NCBI RefSeq assembly: GCF_004310335.1
Contig: NZ_SIRS01000002.1
Span: forward strand, 186,001-250,000
Origin: Hyunsoonleella pacifica
GTDB lineage: Bacteria > Bacteroidota > Bacteroidia > Flavobacteriales > Flavobacteriaceae
DNA length: 64,000 nt
Reading direction: 5' to 3'
The notes beneath the pieces are model-generated. The model made no database searches and was not told where the DNA came from. It saw nothing but the letters and a program-made list of their open reading frames with translations. Both the position numbers and the translations under genes were made by a program. Numbering within the stretch: the first letter of the stretch is position 1; every line of letters starts with the position of its first letter. This document shows positions 61,674 through 64,000 of this stretch, piece by piece.

Positions 61674-62270
61674 CTAGTCTACTAGATATTTTTCTAAATT
61701 ATCGTACTTTGATTTTTTATAATAACCATTTTTATCATAAATTTTTATTTCAGTTAGTATTCCTTCTTCGTTAAAAAGGAATATGTTTTTGGATGGTCTA
61801 CCATTGATATAAATGCCTTTTGACTTAATATTCCCATTTTTATGGTATTCTATAATTTCTCCATTGCAAATAGTGTCACACTTGAAAAACCCTAAATCTT
61901 TTGGATAATGTAAAACTCTTGTCATCTTTCTAATTATGTCGGGGATTGTGATAGTATCCTTATACACTTCATTCTCTTTAAATTCTTTCTTTATGGAAAA
62001 AGATTTTACTAATTCCTCATTTTTTGAATCGAGTATAGAGATATCTATATGATAAAGCCCTGATTTTAGTGTTATAATAGTATCTTGTTTTTCATAAAAA
62101 TGAATGTTTTCAGAAGAATATTCATAATCATTAAGATTATATAAAACATATTGCAAATCTTTAATTTCATGACAACCACCTTTAAAATGAAGCATTATTT
62201 TCGATTGAGACATTACAGTTATTGTCATTGAAAAAGACAATAATAATACAGATGTTATTTGTTTGACCAT
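61674..62270 (-). CDS. Exported protein with MORN-variant C-terminus
   Basis: 198 residues with a signal peptide (MVKQITSVLLLSFSMTITVMSQ). The C-terminal GEIIEYHKNGNIKSKGIYINGRPSKN and NEEGILTEIKIYDKNGYYKK are two MORN-like (YwqK-type) hairpins. The middle is a beta-rich domain of unknown type. Role is unknown. Confidence 0.8.
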   Translation of the reverse strand: MVKQITSVLLLSFSMTITVMSQSKIMLHFKGGCHEIKDLQYVLYNLNDYEYSSENIHFYEKQDTIITLKSGLYHIDISILDSKNEELVKSFSIKKEFKENEVYKDTITIPDIIRKMTRVLHYPKDLGFFKCDTICNGEIIEYHKNGNIKSKGIYINGRPSKNIFLFNEEGILTEIKIYDKNGYYKKSKYDNLEKYLVD

Positions 62271-62292
62271 AATTTTTGCTTTTTAAAGGAAA

Positions 62293-64000
62293 CTACAAAT
62301 TAACCTTCCTATACCTAGGATACTTAACCACATAAGAGAATTTATAGTTTTTAGTAACACTGGATTCAATATTAGCTTTCCACGTTAAAATACCTTTTTT
62401 ACTATTGTAATCGGAGTTTCCAGAATTGATATCATCTACTTTAATATCTTTATTTTGACTTATTGGAATTCTATCTACAATTACTACATCTATAGGCGTA
62501 GTTTTATTGTTTTTTATTTGGATATCGTATCCTTTTTCAACGATTCTATTATTACCTATAAAATTGGTTTTCTTAAAGTCGTTATTTGATGTTCTTGTAA
62601 TAACCACATTTGGATCTACACCTAAAGATACTGTTAAACTATCTGTAGTTGCATACGGATTAATATGAGTAACTCCAGAATAGCTATCTTCAAAGTAAAT
62701 ATTAGCTTCTCCAGGGAGCAAGTTTAGTTTTTGCCAATCTCCAATTTTTGCAGTAAGAAATACATTTTCATTAATCACAGGAGCTGTAAAGTATGAGAAT
62801 GTGGCAGGTAATTTAAAATTATCAATTTCAATAACCGTTATATCTCCATCTGACACTACGGTTGATAATTTCTGAATTTCAAAGTTTGTATTGGAAATAC
62901 CTTCTGTAATGATGTCTCCATTAGACGTATAGTTACCTTGTTTTGTAGTAATTACAATAACACCATTGGAAGCTTTGCTACCGTATATGTTGATAGCGGA
63001 AGAATCTTTTAATACATCGGCAGATGCAATCATACTTTCATCTAATTTTCTAAAATCGCTAGGGCTACTAATAACACCATCTATAACATACAATGGTGTG
63101 CCTTTGGTTTTAAGAGTACCAATACCCCTAATTTTAATATTTGATTCGCTAGGTACTGTAGAAACACTCCCAGAAATAGAACTACTTGATCTGGTGCCAT
63201 AACCTACTACCACTACTTCATCAAGTTGCGATGTGTCTTCTTCCAGACTAAGATTTATAACACTAGAATGAATAGGAATAGTTTCGGTTGTAAACCCTAA
63301 ATAGGAGAATACTAAAGCTTGCCCATCATTTACTTGTAGGCTATAATTGCCATCAAAATCAGTAGCAACGCCATTAGCTGTGCCCTTAACCAACACATTA
63401 ACTCCTGGTATAGGGGTGCCACTGGCATCGGTAACAATCCCACTTATAGTTTTTACAAAAGGATTAAATTTATATTGGTATTTTTTTGTTGCGTTTTGTG
63501 ATTGATAATTGCTTTTTCTACTAATAAAGTTTAAGTATTTGGTATCTACTACCGGCTTTAAATTGTTGGTATTAGGGTCATTGGTTGAAAGTGTTAGTTT
63601 TACATCTTCCCAACTTACTCCCGTGGTTTGATACACATGTGCTTTATAGTTTAACTCCAAAGGTTTGTTTATATTTTTTGCTTTTAAGTCGTATATAGGA
63701 AACCAACCTGCATGTGTTACATTGTATTTTATTATTAAGTTGAGTTGTTTACTAAGTTTAGAGTTTAACTTTACTTTTATTTCTCCTGTTTGTATTTTAT
63801 CATCAACATTTAATTCAGCGAGTTGTTTTTTTATATCTGTAATCTGTTTGTCATATGCTCTCTTCTTTTTTAATGATTGATGGATTAAAGTATTCAACTC
63901 AGTTATGCGTTTTCTATAATATGCTGCAAATTGCTTCAACTTATCCAGATTCACAGTTTGGGTGTCATTTCCAAGCTTTCGGTTCTCTTCTATGAGTTTT
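62293..64000 (-). CDS. DUF4139 (MuiA-like) protein with inserted carboxypeptidase-regulatory and TonB-plug domains; N-terminus missing
   Basis: The frame is open to the end of the window, so the N-terminus is missing; at least 568 residues are visible. Order in the visible part: coiled segment, beta domain DUF4139 start (YNVTHAGWFPIYDLKAKN, VSWEDVKLTLSTNDP), then an insertion: TISGIVTDASGTPIPGVNVLVKG (CarboxypepD-regulatory-like), SQLDEVVVVGYGTRSSS, NIKIRGIGTLKTKGTPLYVIDGV and GVIVITTKQG (TonB-dependent receptor plug), then the DUF4139 remainder (KLPATFSYFTAPVINENVFLTAKI). The plug is normally in SusC-like outer-membrane receptors; here no barrel follows. Confidence 0.85.
   Translation of the reverse strand, partial: KLIEENRKLGNDTQTVNLDKLKQFAAYYRKRITELNTLIHQSLKKKRAYDKQITDIKKQLAELNVDDKIQTGEIKVKLNSKLSKQLNLIIKYNVTHAGWFPIYDLKAKNINKPLELNYKAHVYQTTGVSWEDVKLTLSTNDPNTNNLKPVVDTKYLNFISRKSNYQSQNATKKYQYKFNPFVKTISGIVTDASGTPIPGVNVLVKGTANGVATDFDGNYSLQVNDGQALVFSYLGFTTETIPIHSSVINLSLEEDTSQLDEVVVVGYGTRSSSSISGSVSTVPSESNIKIRGIGTLKTKGTPLYVIDGVISSPSDFRKLDESMIASADVLKDSSAINIYGSKASNGVIVITTKQGNYTSNGDIITEGISNTNFEIQKLSTVVSDGDITVIEIDNFKLPATFSYFTAPVINENVFLTAKIGDWQKLNLLPGEANIYFEDSYSGVTHINPYATTDSLTVSLGVDPNVVITRTSNNDFKKTNFIGNNRIVEKGYDIQIKNNKTTPIDVVIVDRIPISQNKDIKVDDINSGNSDYNSKKGILTWKANIESSVTKNYKFSYVVKYPRYRKVNL

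Overview
The window looks like chromosomal DNA of a marine-type member of the Flavobacteriaceae (Bacteroidota). It is AT-rich. It carries exported proteins with type IX secretion (T9SS) features, a Bacteroidota-style promoter (TTG, then TAnnTTTG), lineage families (DUF5606, DUF3078, OstA-like, DUF349, GxxExxY), glutamine synthetase III, bacillithiol deacetylase BshB1 and a class II ribonucleotide reductase.

Layout. 1-9731: a T9SS-type exported protein cut by the window edge, an ABC exporter, an unidentified kinase-like protein, heme A synthase, the tRNA CCA enzyme, a GxxExxY protein and the threonylcarbamoyl-AMP synthase. 9724-17717: a surface-glycan locus with seven glycosyltransferase or sugar-kinase genes and UDP-galactopyranose mutase, which points to galactofuranose-containing LPS or capsule. 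17772-32543: housekeeping genes (dapD, ruvX, def, a Crp/Fnr regulator, DUF349, aroE, two tandem DUF368 transporters, TPR, aminotransferase, OstA-like, glutamine synthetase II). 32815-38591: glutamine synthetase III, a lipoprotein, and a TetR-regulated pair of short-chain dehydrogenases.

38713-49206 is the exceptional part. It is about 10.5 kb in which every gene lies on the minus strand and genes are separated by long imperfect palindromes with AAC...GTT outer cores. In six of the intervals tested, the bases just inside the upstream end of the unit are the (near-)exact reverse complement of the bases at the start of the unit's own palindrome. That is the hallmark of integron gene cassettes. 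No integrase is visible, so this looks like an integron-type cassette array lacking an integrase in the window, in a phylum where such arrays are not the textbook case. The cargo includes two paralogous TIR (ThsB-like) plus double-SLATT membrane-protein modules (candidate anti-phage systems), an AlkD-like glycosylase, ankyrin, Coq4-like, beta-helix and lipoprotein genes.

49555-64000: purM, DUF3078, nrdJ, a small ABC ATPase with a membrane partner, prfA, a frameshifted signal peptidase gene, pyrF, an SLC13 permease, bshB1, tRNA-His, and a DUF4139 protein carrying an inserted TonB-receptor-like plug, cut by the window edge.

All product names come from reading motifs by eye. No database search or folding program was run.
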